A DNA stretch of 64,000 nt from Gordionus sp. m RMFG-2023. Taxonomy: Eukaryota; Nematomorpha; Gordioida; Chordodea; Parachordodidae. Under the pieces are notes generated by a model. It saw only the letters and a program-made list of their open reading frames with translations. It was not told the DNA's origin and made no database searches. Positions 44,943 to 56,270 of this stretch are shown here, one piece after another. The number at the start of each line of letters is the position of its first letter. Position 1 is the first letter of the stretch. The position numbers and the translations under genes were made by a program. Where the stretch lies: assembly GCF_954871325.1 (NCBI RefSeq), contig NC_088775.1, forward strand, positions 58,877,561-58,941,560. Reading direction: 5' to 3'.

Positions 44943-45371
44943 TATTATAAAAATTAATTGATTGATTGCCCCGACAAGCAACGATTTAACTAACCTCAAT
45001 GGTAGTAATATTACTAATATGATCTTAACATATATTTAAGCATTAGATATCAATCTGAATCTTTCCCAAATATTAAAATAGATATTTAACTTACATATAA
45101 TGTCTATTTTGTCATGTTTAAACCTTTAATTTTTAAATACAACCTAATAATATTAAGTGAAAATATTGTAATTTTCACGTCAAAAACATGTCATAAAAGA
45201 TAAAAATTTAAATAGCTAAATATTATAAATCATTTTCATCCCCAAATATCGATATTATAGAATTCTACTTTATAATAAATTTCAATTCTTAATCGTTACT
45301 GGTTTTAAAATAAAATCCTTTGAACCGACAAGCCCCTTGCACCGACTAGCTTTTGTCTCTCCCCTATTATA

Positions 45372-45491
45372 TGTAAACAGGATTATAAAAATTTTCATAA
45401 TTCTGAAGATTGGTTTCAATGTAAAGTTTGTAAAGGTTGGGCGCATGGGTCATGTGCTGATTGTTATTTTATTTGTTATAATTGTAAATAA
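45372..45491 (+). pseudogene. pogo transposase C-terminal zinc finger exon
   Basis: Forty codons reading CKQDYKNFHNSEDWFQCKVC then KGWAHGSCADC and FICYNCK before a stop. The C-x2-C ... W-A-H-x2-C-x2-C ... C-x2-C pattern is the PHD-like finger found at the C-terminus of several pogo-type transposases. It is separated from the DDE part of the left arm by the inverted copy. Confidence 0.7.
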
Positions 45492-45796
45492 AACATTATA
45501 TAAATAAAAGCATCATAGTTATATATTAAAATGTGAAAAAAATTTTTTTTTGCCTTATAAGAAGCCTAATAAACTACTTAATTCTACTAGCCCCATCGAT
45601 CATCCGACTAGCCACGGGTTCGGGGCTACTATTTTTAGAGAAGAAATTATTAAATATTTAAAAAATATAACAGTATATATTTATAGTTAGATGTTTAAGG
45701 TATCGATTGGTATTTTGTAAGATCTTATACGATCATTATTTTCAGAGCTATGATGATTTTGACAAAAATTGCGCCGACTAGCCCTGGTCTCCCCTA

Positions 45797-46220
45797 CATA
45801 GTTTTATCTAAAATCTAATCTTGTATTGATACGTTATTAACAATTATGTAGTTTTTAAGATATGTTTAGTTAAATGGAGACAGGTTTAGTTAAATAAAGA
45901 CAGATAATAGTAATAAAATGCCATTTTTGACACTTTAAACCCTAATATCTACAAAAAAATAAATGTTAGAAGGCTAAATATTTGGGTATTTTTTAGTTGA
46001 ATTCATTTTTCATTGCTTGCCAAATTTAAAAAAGTGGGTGAATCAAGGCTGATTTGTCATGGAGAATACCATTCACGAATATTCATCAAATAAAGATAAT
46101 AAGCAATCTACTAATGACTAGTATTTTTTAAAATATGGATATTAGAATTGACATATTTCTAGCTGTTATCATGGATTTATTATAAATGAATGTATTTGTT
46201 ATCTATTATACTAAACTAAG
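45797..46220. other. end of carrier intron 2
   Basis: AT-rich, with no coding content, ending in the splice acceptor TATACTAAACTAAG before exon 3. Confidence 0.6.
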
Positions 46221-46357
46221 GATCAAGTTAAAAATATGTTCAAGAGCAGTCCTAATGAAGGTTATCCCATCAAATTTTCCAAGAACATCATGTCTGGAGG
46301 CGTTGCTGGCTCACTTTCTTTATTATTTGTCTACTCTTTGGATTATTGCAGAACAAG
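46221..46357 (+). CDS. ADP/ATP carrier, exon 3
   Basis: 137 bp giving residues 103-147 plus two bases of codon 148. It starts DQVKNMF directly after LNFAFK of exon 2 and contains [21 protein letters not shown]. This is transmembrane helix 3 and the start of the second carrier repeat signature (here S-L-D-Y-C-R, as in plant and fungal forms, where animals have P-L-D). The donor is ACAAG|GTTTCATT, phase 2. The remaining half of the protein, including the RRRMMM nucleotide-carrier signature, was not found in the remaining 17.6 kb, so intron 3 must be longer than that or the gene is broken downstream. Confidence 0.93.
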
Positions 46358-46746
46358 GTTTCATTATTTTTATTAATATTGAAAAACATAATGAAATTAA
46401 AAATTTATAATTTATCCTATTTATTTGTGAGATAATTTATTATCATTATTATATGAATTTAGTTTTAAATTTATCCTTACTCAGTTTCAAAAAACTATTA
46501 TTTTTACTATCACGAATAAAATTCTTTTTTTTTAAACAGCAAACGGTGTTCCTTTTATTTTCAGAATATTTTCATGTGAATTTTTTAACACTAATTTTTT
46601 TGATGTTCATTCAGTTAAAGATAAATTTTTCATCTAAAATTATTCTAAAATTTTTTACTTAGCTGCTTCCTTCAGGTATCTTTGACACGCCATTTCTGAC
46701 GAATGTTAACTCCCATTTAATTTTAAATAATTTAAATTAAAGCTTT
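46358..46746. other. start of carrier intron 3
   Basis: AT-rich, with no exon recognised. It ends with CTTT (46743-46746), the left copy of the S-2 target duplication. Confidence 0.6.
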
Positions 46747-47659
46747 GTGTCATTCCATATCAAATCAATCACTTTACAACCCGACCATCTCAGATTTTGC
46801 TGAAATTTGGTATATAAGTTAATGAAGTGTTGTAATAGACGAATATAAAATATTAGCCCCTTATACTAGAACCGGAGATATAGGATCCAAAGTAGCTTTG
46901 CGAAATCATTTTTCGAAAAAAATGATTTTTTAAAATCGGAATAACTTTATGTAATATATTTATCAATCATGGCTCATTTTATAGCCCTAAGTAAACTCTT
47001 CCACATATTTTAAATGGAATTAATTTTTAATTTATAAAATTTTTAATTAATTTTTTTAAATGTTAGTATAATTTTTTTTTTACAATTTTCAGATATTTTG
47101 TAAAGAGTATCAAGAACTGTTCCTATAAAAATTTTCAGAATAATAAAAAAGAATTAATTAGAAAAAATTCATAAAATAAAAAACCGCTAGATGGCGTTAA
47201 TAATTAGCTTAAAATTTAATTTTTAAAAATATAAGTCAATCTATCTTTTATTTATATCCTATAATATAATATTTGTTGAATAAAATCGCATTTTGGCACA
47301 AAAATAAGATTTCCGCTAGATAGCGAAATTAGAGGTGGGCGCGGGCCTAATTTTTCATTCACGGCCCGCCCGCTCACGGTGGCAATAAAAAATATCACGC
47401 CCATTCAAGCTTATTACTAAAAAAATTTCGACCCGACCCGTCCGCTCACGACAAGCAATATTTTGATTCACGCCCGTCACGCCCGAAAACTTATGGTGTT
47501 TTTAAATTTTTTAAAACTATTGCTATAATTTTACACTTTTTTGAATTCATTCTATTTATTTCTCTAATTTCATAATCCATAATAATAACAAAAAATAAAT
47601 ATAATCTATAAATCGAAATTTATTTAGAAAAAGAAGAATGTCAATTTTTTTTATTTCAA

Positions 47660-48900
47660 TTGTTACGCCTTTTCTCCAATAAGAGATTGGTTACAGAATA
47701 TAACCTTTCACTAGAAGCTGAACTTGTCGGGGCTGACAAAATTACTCGCTAATTTTCTCAAAAAAGGAAATGAATATTCCTGCTTCCAAAACTTCAAAAT
47801 ATTGTCTTGATATTTATCTTATATGAATCTTTTAAGTTCATCCTCATAGCTTCCATCGTAATGTTGATACTTCATCAGAATCATCTATAAATTCTTTATA
47901 ATATACGGTCTTTTATGAGTGTAGTTGAATTAGGAAAGTGATAGTTGGTATTGATCATTTAGAATATACGGTTTTTTATGAGTTTAAGATAAGTTAGGAA
48001 AGTTATAAATGATAGTTGGCATTGATTTATGCATATCATCTAATTTTATATCATTTAGCATTTTTAAGATTGTTTTATAGTTTTCTTCTTTTATTAAAAA
48101 CTTATGTCTTTTGAAATTCTGATCTAGAATTAAGTCTACCTTGCTGCATAATAAACTTTTAAAAGAAATCTTGTTCTGTATTTTAAGGTTTTGATTATTA
48201 TTGTATCATGCACAGAAGGTTTTAAGATTTTATTAATTTTTGTTTCCATAGACATGCTCTCAGATTATCTGAGCATTCTTATAAATATTGGTAAAAATTT
48301 ATCTAACTCGCTTATGATGCTGATATCAATTTGGCTAATCTATTTAATTCTTACTTGCTAAACAAGTACACCTGTATTTCAGAATATGATTTTAAGAAAC
48401 TCTGTATCATGATATATACAGAGTTCCATCTCTATTCTCGCTATTACATCTTGTTTAAGGGTGTGGCTTAGTTTGCTATTAGCTGTAGATTGTTCGAAAT
48501 ATTTTAATATTTTTTTACACCATTTATATTTAAGGCTATTTCAGTTAAACAATTGTCAAAAATATAATGCATAATATTATTTAGTATATGACATATACAT
48601 GCTAGCATTTCGTCATCTTTGAATGCACTTATAAGATTTGCTCCGTTATCACACAACTATACATTTATTTAAGTAATTTTCTGCTTCTGTATATTCTCCT
48701 AAAATTGAATTGACTACACTTATAATTTTGACGTTCTTTTCATCCATTGCCTTTGTGGCCAAAACAAATGTTTTTAATTAAAATTCTTAATGATAATATA
48801 TCCTATAATGGTTAAAAAACTTAGATTTTTATAGTCATCCGTCCAAATATCAGTGATTATCGACAAGTAATTATAGGGTAAATTATTTAAAAAAAATAAA
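47660..48900 (-). pseudogene. hAT-3 transposase remnant
   Basis: Minus-strand blocks in family order: ITDIWTDDYKNLSFLT near 48830-48870 (the hAT T-x-D-x-W-T block with the first catalytic Asp), ATKAMDEKNVK near 48760, a C-H..N block near 48570-48610, EMELCIYHDTEFLK near 48420, and SAPTSSASSERLYSV then TNLLLEKRR near 47665-47735, the dimerisation motif. Many stops and frameshifts; the N-terminal zinc finger was not found. Confidence 0.78.
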
Positions 48901-49790
48901 CAATTAAAATAAAATAACAATATGTTTTTTTATTTTTGCACAACCCTCAAAAAATAAATGACAATCAAATATATAATATATAACAAAACAGATTTAAAAA
49001 AAAATACATACGGTAATTTTTTTGCATTTACAATTTTTATATAATTTAATTTTTTTTATAAAATACATACGGTAATTTTTTTGCATTTACAATTTTTATA
49101 TAACTTAATTTTTTTTATAAAATAGAGTTTAATATTTTTTTCAAATGTTTAATATATACGACAAATTTTATCTAGTAATACAAATTCATTTACATTAAAT
49201 CCTGATCCTGTTTTATCTAATTCAAATTCAATATCTAATATTACAAATAATTTCCATATTATCAATTCTTCCTCTGTAAGTGGTGATTTTATTACTGATC
49301 CAACATCGGCTATTCCAAGAAGAAAATATACTAACTGGAAAAAGGAAAAAATTACTCGATAAATTTTTTTTGGAGTGTTAAAAAACAAATATAGGTCGAT
49401 CAATCCCCGACCAAATACTCGAAACGAAATAATTAATAATGTAACATCAATTCTTAATGAATTTACTATTCCTTTTGATTTTTCAAATTATTATAATAAA
49501 ATGCATCAATTTTTGGAGATTGGTTATCGAGGACAACCAATGAATTAAGGTAAATTTATAAAAATATAATTTATATTGAAATATATTTTAAAGGAATTTA
49601 GAAAAAGGTATATATATAAAGAAAAAACGAAAATTAAAATATCCAATTTTTAATGTATTTTTTAAATCTGTTTTGTTATATATTATATATTTGATTGTCA
49701 TTTATTTTTTGAGTGTTGTGCAAAAATAAAAAAACATACTGTTATTTTATTTTAATTGTTTGTTTTTTTTAAAATAATTTACCCTATATT
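48876..49790. repeat. foldback repeat inside hAT-3
   Basis: Left arm about 48876-49010 and right arm about 49650-49790 are inverted copies: AGGGTAAATTATTT, CAATTAAAATAAAATAACA, TTTTGCACAACCCTCAAAAA-type and ATAACAAAACAGATTT. The span of about 640 bp between them contains a short minus-strand frame without known homology and a 60-bp direct duplication (near 49010-49125). It may be a separate non-autonomous element, but ends and target duplication are unclear. Confidence 0.65.
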
Positions 49791-50511
49791 ATTGATCATG
49801 CTTTTAATCTTAAATTTTATTTCATGGTATATTTTTGGACCTATAGTATTCATGAAAGTTTTCCGATTCACAACTTTTTTATTTTGTTATCCATATGTAA
49901 CACCAACATTTATCTCTTGGCCTAGCTTGTAAAATTCTTCACTTTCTGTTGCATTTAAAGATTGAAGATCTTTACAAATAAAATATAACTGACTTTTCTG
50001 TAAAAAGTTTAAGCAAAATTTAGCATAAAATCTCGCGATAAAAAATACCTAAACATAAAAAGAAAATAGAACTAACGAAATACCGGATGTTGTTTATAAA
50101 ATGCGGAAGATTTTTACTTTTCATAAATTATTCTTTTTTAAAAAAGAACTAAATTAAATAAGAAAATATATAATATAATTATAAAATTGCAAATTTATAT
50201 TTATAAAACAATTTTAAAAATTAAAATTTCCGTGATTCACGGGAAATTTATGTTCACGCCCGAAGAAAATTTTGGGAAGGCCCGTCACGCCGAGTCACGC
50301 TTGGAATTTAAAATTTATTCACACTCACGCCGGTAATTTCACGGCCCGTGTCCACCTCTAAGCGCAAGTATTCTAAAATAGATAAATATGATTTAAATAA
50401 TTATCGATTTTTCGATTTATTTTCCAAACAAATTTTTCGAATCCAGTTGTCTATTTTTACAAGAATTTTATCTATTTTTAAAATTAATTAATACTATTTA
50501 AATTTGAATAT

Positions 50512-50691
50512 CATGATTTGTAAAAATCCTTTTAATATAAAAAAGCATTTATCAAAGAAGGGACTCTGTAAGGTATGTCCATGTATGTCTGAATTTTCTA
50601 ATATCATCATTGGAGATTGCGTTTGCCGCATACATCAAAATGTTAAATTATTACTAATAGTGAACAATTTAGCAACCTTAACAAAAAATTA
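50512..50691 (+). pseudogene. S-2 protein, N-terminal part
   Basis: MICKNPFNIKKHLSKKGLCK followed by VCPCMSEFSNIIIGD, CVCRIHQNVKLLL and ends at S-3. The block C-V-C-x-I-H-Q-N-V-K-L is shared with S-3 (near 52390) and is part of a Cys/His cluster near the start of the family's DDE-like protein. It is continued at about 53533 after the S-3 insertion. Confidence 0.75.
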
Positions 50692-50713
50692 GATTTTGAG
50701 ATAAAGACTTATA

Positions 50714-53528
50714 GGGTCATTCCATGTCAAATCAATCACTTTTCGGCCGACCCCTTTCGATTTCGATGAAAAATCGTAGGCTGGTTATATATGTTCCCAT
50801 TAGATTATAAACAAAATTTTAGCGCATTAGCAACTATATTAGCGGAGATAATCGGGGTTAAAGGTCCAAAAAACGTCTTTTTTTGCTTTTTACTGATGTC
50901 AAATAATTAGTTTTTAATTTAAAACTAAATATGATCAAATATTGAATATAATATCAATAGCTAAGTTAATAATTGATGATTATGGCGAAAACATCAAAAT
51001 TAATTTTTGATAAAATATGGGTCATCTTATGGTCAGTTGAAAACTTGAAATTAATATTTCGAAATGTATATGATCTCCGATTTTTAATTTTTTTAAGAAA
51101 TATTATCCGTTTACTATTTTTTTAATAATTTCTTCAACAATTAGCATGGCTGGATATTTATTTTAAAAAATATTGCGATTTTTATACTTTAAAAAAAATA
51201 GATGGCGCTATATATAATAGTTTTAATATGTTAAAATTCATTTTTTTTATTGATTAAAAATAATTTAATGTATATATATCATACTAAATCGATTACAATG
51301 TCCATTATATATTTTTATTTGTAATTCAGATCATAAATTTTTAAAATCTTCACAAATTTAGCCTAATTAAGATAGTTTATAAATTAATTAAATCTTACTT
51401 CATCTAAAGGAATACAAAGCCTGGCTAGCTTGTGAGATTTCTTCGGGAGATAATATATATGTTTGACTGGTAGGAGTAGAAGGATTGACCAGCGAGAGTA
51501 TATGAGATTTAGGCAACACTAAAATATCATCTTTCAGAGGAAATTTAAATGAGGCTGAAGGTCCACAAGGGTGTAAAAATTGGATTTTTACTTCTATATC
51601 ATTTTTATCGATTATATATCCTAACCACCACTTATCATCATATACACATGTTATATATCCATTAATATTTTAAAAATTAATTTTCTCATTTAAATACGAA
51701 ACTTGTTTTATATTATATTTTTTGGAATTAGAATATATTTTGGTTTTTAGTCTATTTTGATCAATGGGAATAATCCCGTGATTTTTTTGGGTCCCATGTA
51801 TAAGCAGTGCATTAAATCTTTTACGAAGGGCTAATTCCTCTTCGATATATTCTTGATTGGATACATATACAAATTGAATTCCATTAATATTTTCTTTAGC
51901 ATAATTATATAATTCTAATGGGGTTAGGATTTGATTTTTATTTGGCCTTTGAAGACTAGCTCTGGCAACTAATCTTTTGACAGTTCCTCCGATACCGTCA
52001 CATGCATTTTTGTGGTGAGCAGTGGCAAAGAAATGCCATTCGGCAGGAATATTAAAATCGTATTTATGAAGACATATGTTCAGAAAAATTTTGCGATTCT
52101 TGTATTGAGACGCGGCTTCATCTGAAAAATATTTTTTTTTTTCTGGTTTAGAATTAAATTTGGATAAAATAACAAAATTTATATTTTTTAATTCTTCTCC
52201 AGATTTATAATATGCTACAAATGGATGTATAGTGGCCTGCACGTTGTTTCAATGAAATCCCTGAACTTCATCTTGTAAAATGAAGGAATAATTCTCAGAA
52301 TAATCTAGAATTGTTAAAAATTCCCCATCTATTAAATTTTTCTACATTTGTCATCAATTTCACATTCTGATGAATGGCGCAGACACAAACAGTGTGTGTG
52401 CCACTAGCTCCAACTAAAATACAGTTTTTTGGTCTAAGTTCGGCAAATTTAGAGAATCCAATTGATATATTTGGGTATTCTTCCTTAAACATCTTGAATA
52501 TTTATTTAAGCTTATTTAATATAAATCTTTGGACTGATTCTTTCTCGCCTTTAACAGATACACAATCTTTTATTCCAGGCATGAGTCGGCTTATTTCATC
52601 AGAACTATAATTTTGTTTATTTTTATTACTTAAAAAATTTTTCAAAATCTTTGAAATTTGCTTTATCTCTGGTTATTTTAATAATTTAAGATAATGACAA
52701 TTTCATAACATTCTTGATCTTGATGGGTATGACTTAGTCAGGGGGGAAGTATGCCTGATAATTAATGTGATTTTCGATTTTTCCCTTAATAATTTTCCTG
52801 CACTCCTTTAATCCTGCTTTTTTGCTCGTATGCTAGTCGGATTTTTTTATTTTTAATTTACATTGAAATATTAAAAAAATTATTAAAATTTTTTTATCCT
52901 GCGAATATCTCAGGGGAATAAGGTTTACAAAGTTATATAATCCAATTTTATGATATATTATACATTAAAATATTTTTAATCAATAAAAAAATGAATTTTA
53001 ACATATTAAAACTATTATAAATAGCGCCATCTATTTTTTTAAAAGTATAAAAATCGCAATATTTTTTTAAATAAATATCCAGCCATGCTAATTGTTGAAG
53101 AAATTATTAAAAAAATAGTAAACGGATAATATTTCTTAAAAAAATTAAAAATCGGAGATCATATACATTTCGAAATATTAATTTCAAGTTTTCAACTGAC
53201 CATAAGATGACCCATATTTTATCAAAAATTAATTTTGATGTTTTCGCCATAATCATCAATTATTAACTTAGCTATTGATATTATATTCAATATTTGATCA
53301 TATTTAGTTTTAAATTAAAAACTAATTATTTGACATCAGTAAAAAGCAAAAAAAGACGTTTTTTGGACCTTTAACCCCGATTATCTCCGCTAATATAGTT
53401 GCTAATGCGCTAAAATTTTGTTTATAATCTAATGGGAACATATATAACCAGTCTACAACTTTTTATCGAAATTGAAAGGGGTCGGCCGAAAATCTTGATT
53501 TTTTTGCTCATTTGACATGGAATAACCC
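50714..53528 (-). mobile_element. S-family DNA transposon S-3, inserted in S-2
   Basis: Ends GGGTCATTCCATGTC and GACATGGAATAACCC, flanked by TATA (50710-50713, 53529-53532), a 4-bp duplication. The inverted repeats are about 570 bp and differ from those of S-1/S-2 beyond the outermost 25 bp, so this is a different subfamily. The gene is on the minus strand. The insertion splits the gene of S-2. Confidence 0.9.
51417..52700 (-). pseudogene. S-3 transposase-like protein of a widespread unnamed family
   Basis: From N to C: a Ser/Asp-rich stretch (SDEISRLMPGIKDCVS), FKEEYPNISIGFSKFAELRP, SGTHTVCVCAIHQNVKLM, then after a break IHPFVAYYK, KYFSDEAASQYKNRKIFLN, AEWHFFATAHHKNACDGIGG, VKRLVARASLQRP, and a C-terminal NINGYITCVYDDKWWLGYI with FLHPCGPSASFKFP. 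From memory, proteins of this layout are common as uncharacterised, repeat-associated genes in animals. The invariant Asp in FSD and in CDGIGG are candidates for DDE-type catalysis, by inference. Two or three frameshifts break this copy (near 52250-52300 and 51670). Confidence 0.75.
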
Positions 53529-53532
53529 TATA

Positions 53533-54830
53533 AGGACATAATTCCAAAAATGATTTACAATCCTCCACTGCCAGCCTCTTATTTTGGTGAATGTCATGAA
53601 TATCCTAGGGACCAAGCATTAAGGGCTAAATTAGAAAATTTATTAATTGCACATGATATATACAGCATAACGTTCAAGCAATGGATAACTGTAGATAGAA
53701 CCAGTCTACCCTAACACAAACTGCTGACGAATTTCTTAATTACTTATTTGAAAATATTTATTTTGATTCGCCATTTTTTTATTACTGAACAGCAAAATAG
53801 ATTCCATCAGAATCTTTAAAAAGAGCTAGATCATTATTTGGTTATCTGCGATTTTTCTGAAAATTATTCTATCATACTTCAAGATGAAGTACAGAGTTAC
53901 CATTGGGCCACTTTCCAGGTCACCTTACATCCCTTTGTAATATATTACAAAGTTAATAATTCATAGAATCATTTAAGTTATGTTGCCATATCCGAGTCGC
54001 TGGAACATACATGCTTATTTCATTTATTTCAAAAAAAATTAATAAACTTTCTAAAAAATTACTTTTTATCAGAGCCTAAATACATTTATTATTATTCCAA
54101 TGGGTCCGCGGCCTAATATAAAAACAGGAAAAATTTCATAAACTGTTATCATCAGGTAGACTTCGCTATCTCAGCAGAATGGCATTTCTTTGCTACTGCG
54201 CATGGGAAAAGTGCCTGCGATGGAATAAGAGGAACTGTGAAACGCTTGGCTGCACGGGCCAGTTTACAACGACCTTATAAAAATCAAATAAAATCTTGCT
54301 ATTTTTTCAAATTCGCTGAGGAAAATATAAAAAATATTAATTTTTCTTATACATCCCATGAAGAATACCAAGAGGAGAAAGAATTTTTAAAAGATCGGTT
54401 TTCAAAAGCTCTTTCCATTCCTGGAACTCAAAAAATTCATTCCGTTTATCCTGTTAGCTTATCACAAATAATTACGAAAAAATATTCCAGTGCTATTAAA
54501 ACCACACCACAAAATATTCAAAATCGAATAGGCGAGGTATCAACCAATGATATAAAAGGGTATGTTACATGCTTTTATGATAATGAATGGTGGGTGGCTT
54601 ATATACTAGCCAATTAATTCTTTCATGAGGAGGTAAAGGTTATATTTTTACACCCTAATGGATCATCTAATTCCTTTTATTATCCATCGATACCCGATAT
54701 TCTTATTTCTCCGAAAAGTGATATTCTAACTGTTATCAATATTTTGACCACTACAGGAAGAACTTATAATCTAACTTGTGAAGAATTCGAAATGGCTGTA
54801 AAAAAATTAAATTTACGGAAATCAATATAA
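53533..54830 (+). pseudogene. S-2 transposase-like protein, middle and C-terminal part
   Basis: Starts right of S-3 with NPPLPASYFGECHEYP, FKQWITVDRTSL and ADEFLNYLFENI. After several shifts it shows ENYSIILQDEVQSYHWATFQ, LHPFVIYYK, YKNRKNFIN, AEWHFFATAHGKSACDGIRG, VKRLAARASLQRPYKNQIKS (open from 54237 to 54617), STNDIKGYVTCFYDNEWWVA, FLHPNGSSNSFYYPSIPDIL and the terminal RTYNLTCEEFEMAVKKLN. The layout is identical to S-3 but on the opposite strand. At least four frameshifts or stops. Confidence 0.78.
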
Positions 54831-55518
54831 CCAAGCTTCTATACTATAAGTAATTTTACTATGAATTAATTTAATAAATATTATAGAATAAATAAAAATA
54901 TCTACTGACATATTTCACAAAAATGAGGTTTTCATGTATTTTAGAATACTTGCGTTATCTAGCGGAAATTTTATTTTTGTGCTAAAATGCGATTTTATTC
55001 AACAAATATTATATTATAGGATATAAATAAAAGGTAGATTGGCTTATATTTTCAAAAATAAAATTTTAAGCTATTTAAAATTATTAACGCCATCTAGCGG
55101 TTTTTGGATTTTTTTACTTATTTCTTTTTTTACCACTCTGAAAATTTTTATATGAACTGTTCTTGATACTCTTTACAAAATATCTGAAAATTGGAAAAAA
55201 AAAATTTATACTAACATTTAAAAAAATTAATTACAAATTTTTGACCGCAATTCAAAAAAAAAATTAATTTCATTTAAAATATGTGGAAGAGTTTACTTAG
55301 GGCTATAAAATGAGCCATGATAGATAAATATACTGCATTTAATATTACAGTTATCCCGATTTTAAAAAATCATATTTTTCGAAAAAAGACCTCGCAGAGC
55401 TACTTTGATATTTTGGATTCGTCAATTACAATACTTCATTAACTTATATACCAAATTTCAGCAAAGTCTGAGATGGTCAGGTTGTAAAGTGATTGATTTG
55501 ATATGGAATGACCCCTTT

Positions 55519-56270
55519 GCATTGGACCCACTTTTTCAGGCGTGACCTAATCTATAAAATAGTTTAAATCTTATTTTTTTTACTAGACTGTTGAAAAATA
55601 GATATTGTAACAAATCGTAAAAATTACAGCCGTCGATGGATTATAAACAATTTTATGGTTATAATTTTCATAAAAACATTACTAAAACAAAATAATTTAA
55701 CATTCTTAAGTCCAGTCCGATAGTAATTTTTAAATTAAGAATCGAATCCGAGATCAGTTTGCAAGGTTCTAGTTATTTTATTATGTTATGTACATCCGAT
55801 ATTTAAATTAGAATGGCCTTGGAACAAGACTTTTTTTAAACGAAAATATAGGAAATAAATTTATATTCATATCTAGAATTATAAAGACCTCAGGACAAAC
55901 TTTTAATTCAGAAATTTCATTTTTTCACGATGGCAATTTGGGATAGGTAAAAAAATGAGAAAGCCATATTTCAGCTCATTAATTCACCTGGTTTTCGAAA
56001 TATAGGACCTATATTCCTTTAACCGTGTTTTTAAGCAATAAAGAGAGTTTTTTTTTATATATTTGCCTTTTATAGACATCTTTTATAAATATTTATATAA
56101 GATGTGAAGACCTTGACGGCGCTTCCAAAATATGCATTTATCATAAATTGAAAATTTTATTTTCATAAAATAGATGGCTCTATTACGAAACATCAAATTA
56201 TAGCTAAAATTTTGTTTTCAATTTACCAATAACAGGATATTTTTATAATAAAATATTTTGAATTTCTGGT
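55519..56270. other. intergenic or intronic stretch, nothing recognised
   Basis: No coding content or terminal repeats. It begins with the right copy of the S-2 target site (CTTTGCATTGG). Confidence 0.4.

Larger units (their letters stand above)
42962..45364 (-). mobile_element. inverted, 3'-truncated pogo copy (right arm of the palindrome)
   Basis: The sequence is the inverse complement of 40695-42945, ending with the pogo terminal sequence complement ACTAGCTTTTGTCTCTCCCC at 45364, next to TA. At the centre only about 40 bp (42937-42961 and adjoining bases) separate CCTCTATTATAAAGGAT from ATCCTTTATAATAGAGG. Its own 3' half is missing. The arms differ by few substitutions and by one extra intronic repeat unit. 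Confidence 0.9.
40695..45794 (+). mobile_element. pogo-type element carrying an inverted copy of its own 5' part
   Basis: The outer ends are perfect inverted repeats over at least 24 bp (GGGGAGACCAGGGCTAGT..., and its complement at 45771-45794), each next to TA (40693-40694, 45795-45796), the pogo/Tc1-mariner target. The first 2.27 kb (40695-42961) is repeated in inverted orientation at 42962-45364. The genuine 3' part, with the transposase C-terminus and right end, follows at 45365-45794. The whole lies in intron 2 of the carrier gene. Confidence 0.9.
31591..46220 (+). other. intron 2 of the ADP/ATP carrier gene, 14.63 kb
   Basis: The donor is AAG|GTAGTCATC and the acceptor TAAACTAAG|GATCAAG. 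The join is phase 0 and restores [13 protein letters not shown], as in the family. The intron contains a 4.3-kb TIR element with a Tc1-like element inside it, a tandem repeat, an S-family element within a dispersed repeat, and the palindromic pogo element. Intron 1 is 241 bp by contrast. Confidence 0.9.
47330..50360 (-). mobile_element. hAT-3 element inserted in the S-2 inverted repeat
   Basis: Ends TAGAGGTGGGCGCGGGCC and GGCCCGTGTCCACCTCTA, flanked by AGCGAAAT and AGCGCAAG, an imperfect 8-bp duplication (6 of 8). S-family inverted-repeat sequence reads across the site (CTAGATAGCG / CAAGTATTC). The subterminal regions are rich in TCACGCCC-type repeats. It carries a decayed hAT transposase on the minus strand and an inner foldback repeat. 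Confidence 0.9.
46747..55514 (+). mobile_element. S-family DNA transposon S-2, with two nested insertions
   Basis: Left end GTGTCATTCCATATC, right end GGAATGACCC, flanked by CTTT (46743-46746, 55515-55518). The inverted repeats are about 620 bp and share the S-1 sequence. The left one is interrupted by hAT-3 (47330-50360), and the body is interrupted by S-3 (50714-53528). Removing both leaves an element of about 2.9 kb with one plus-strand gene. Confidence 0.88.
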
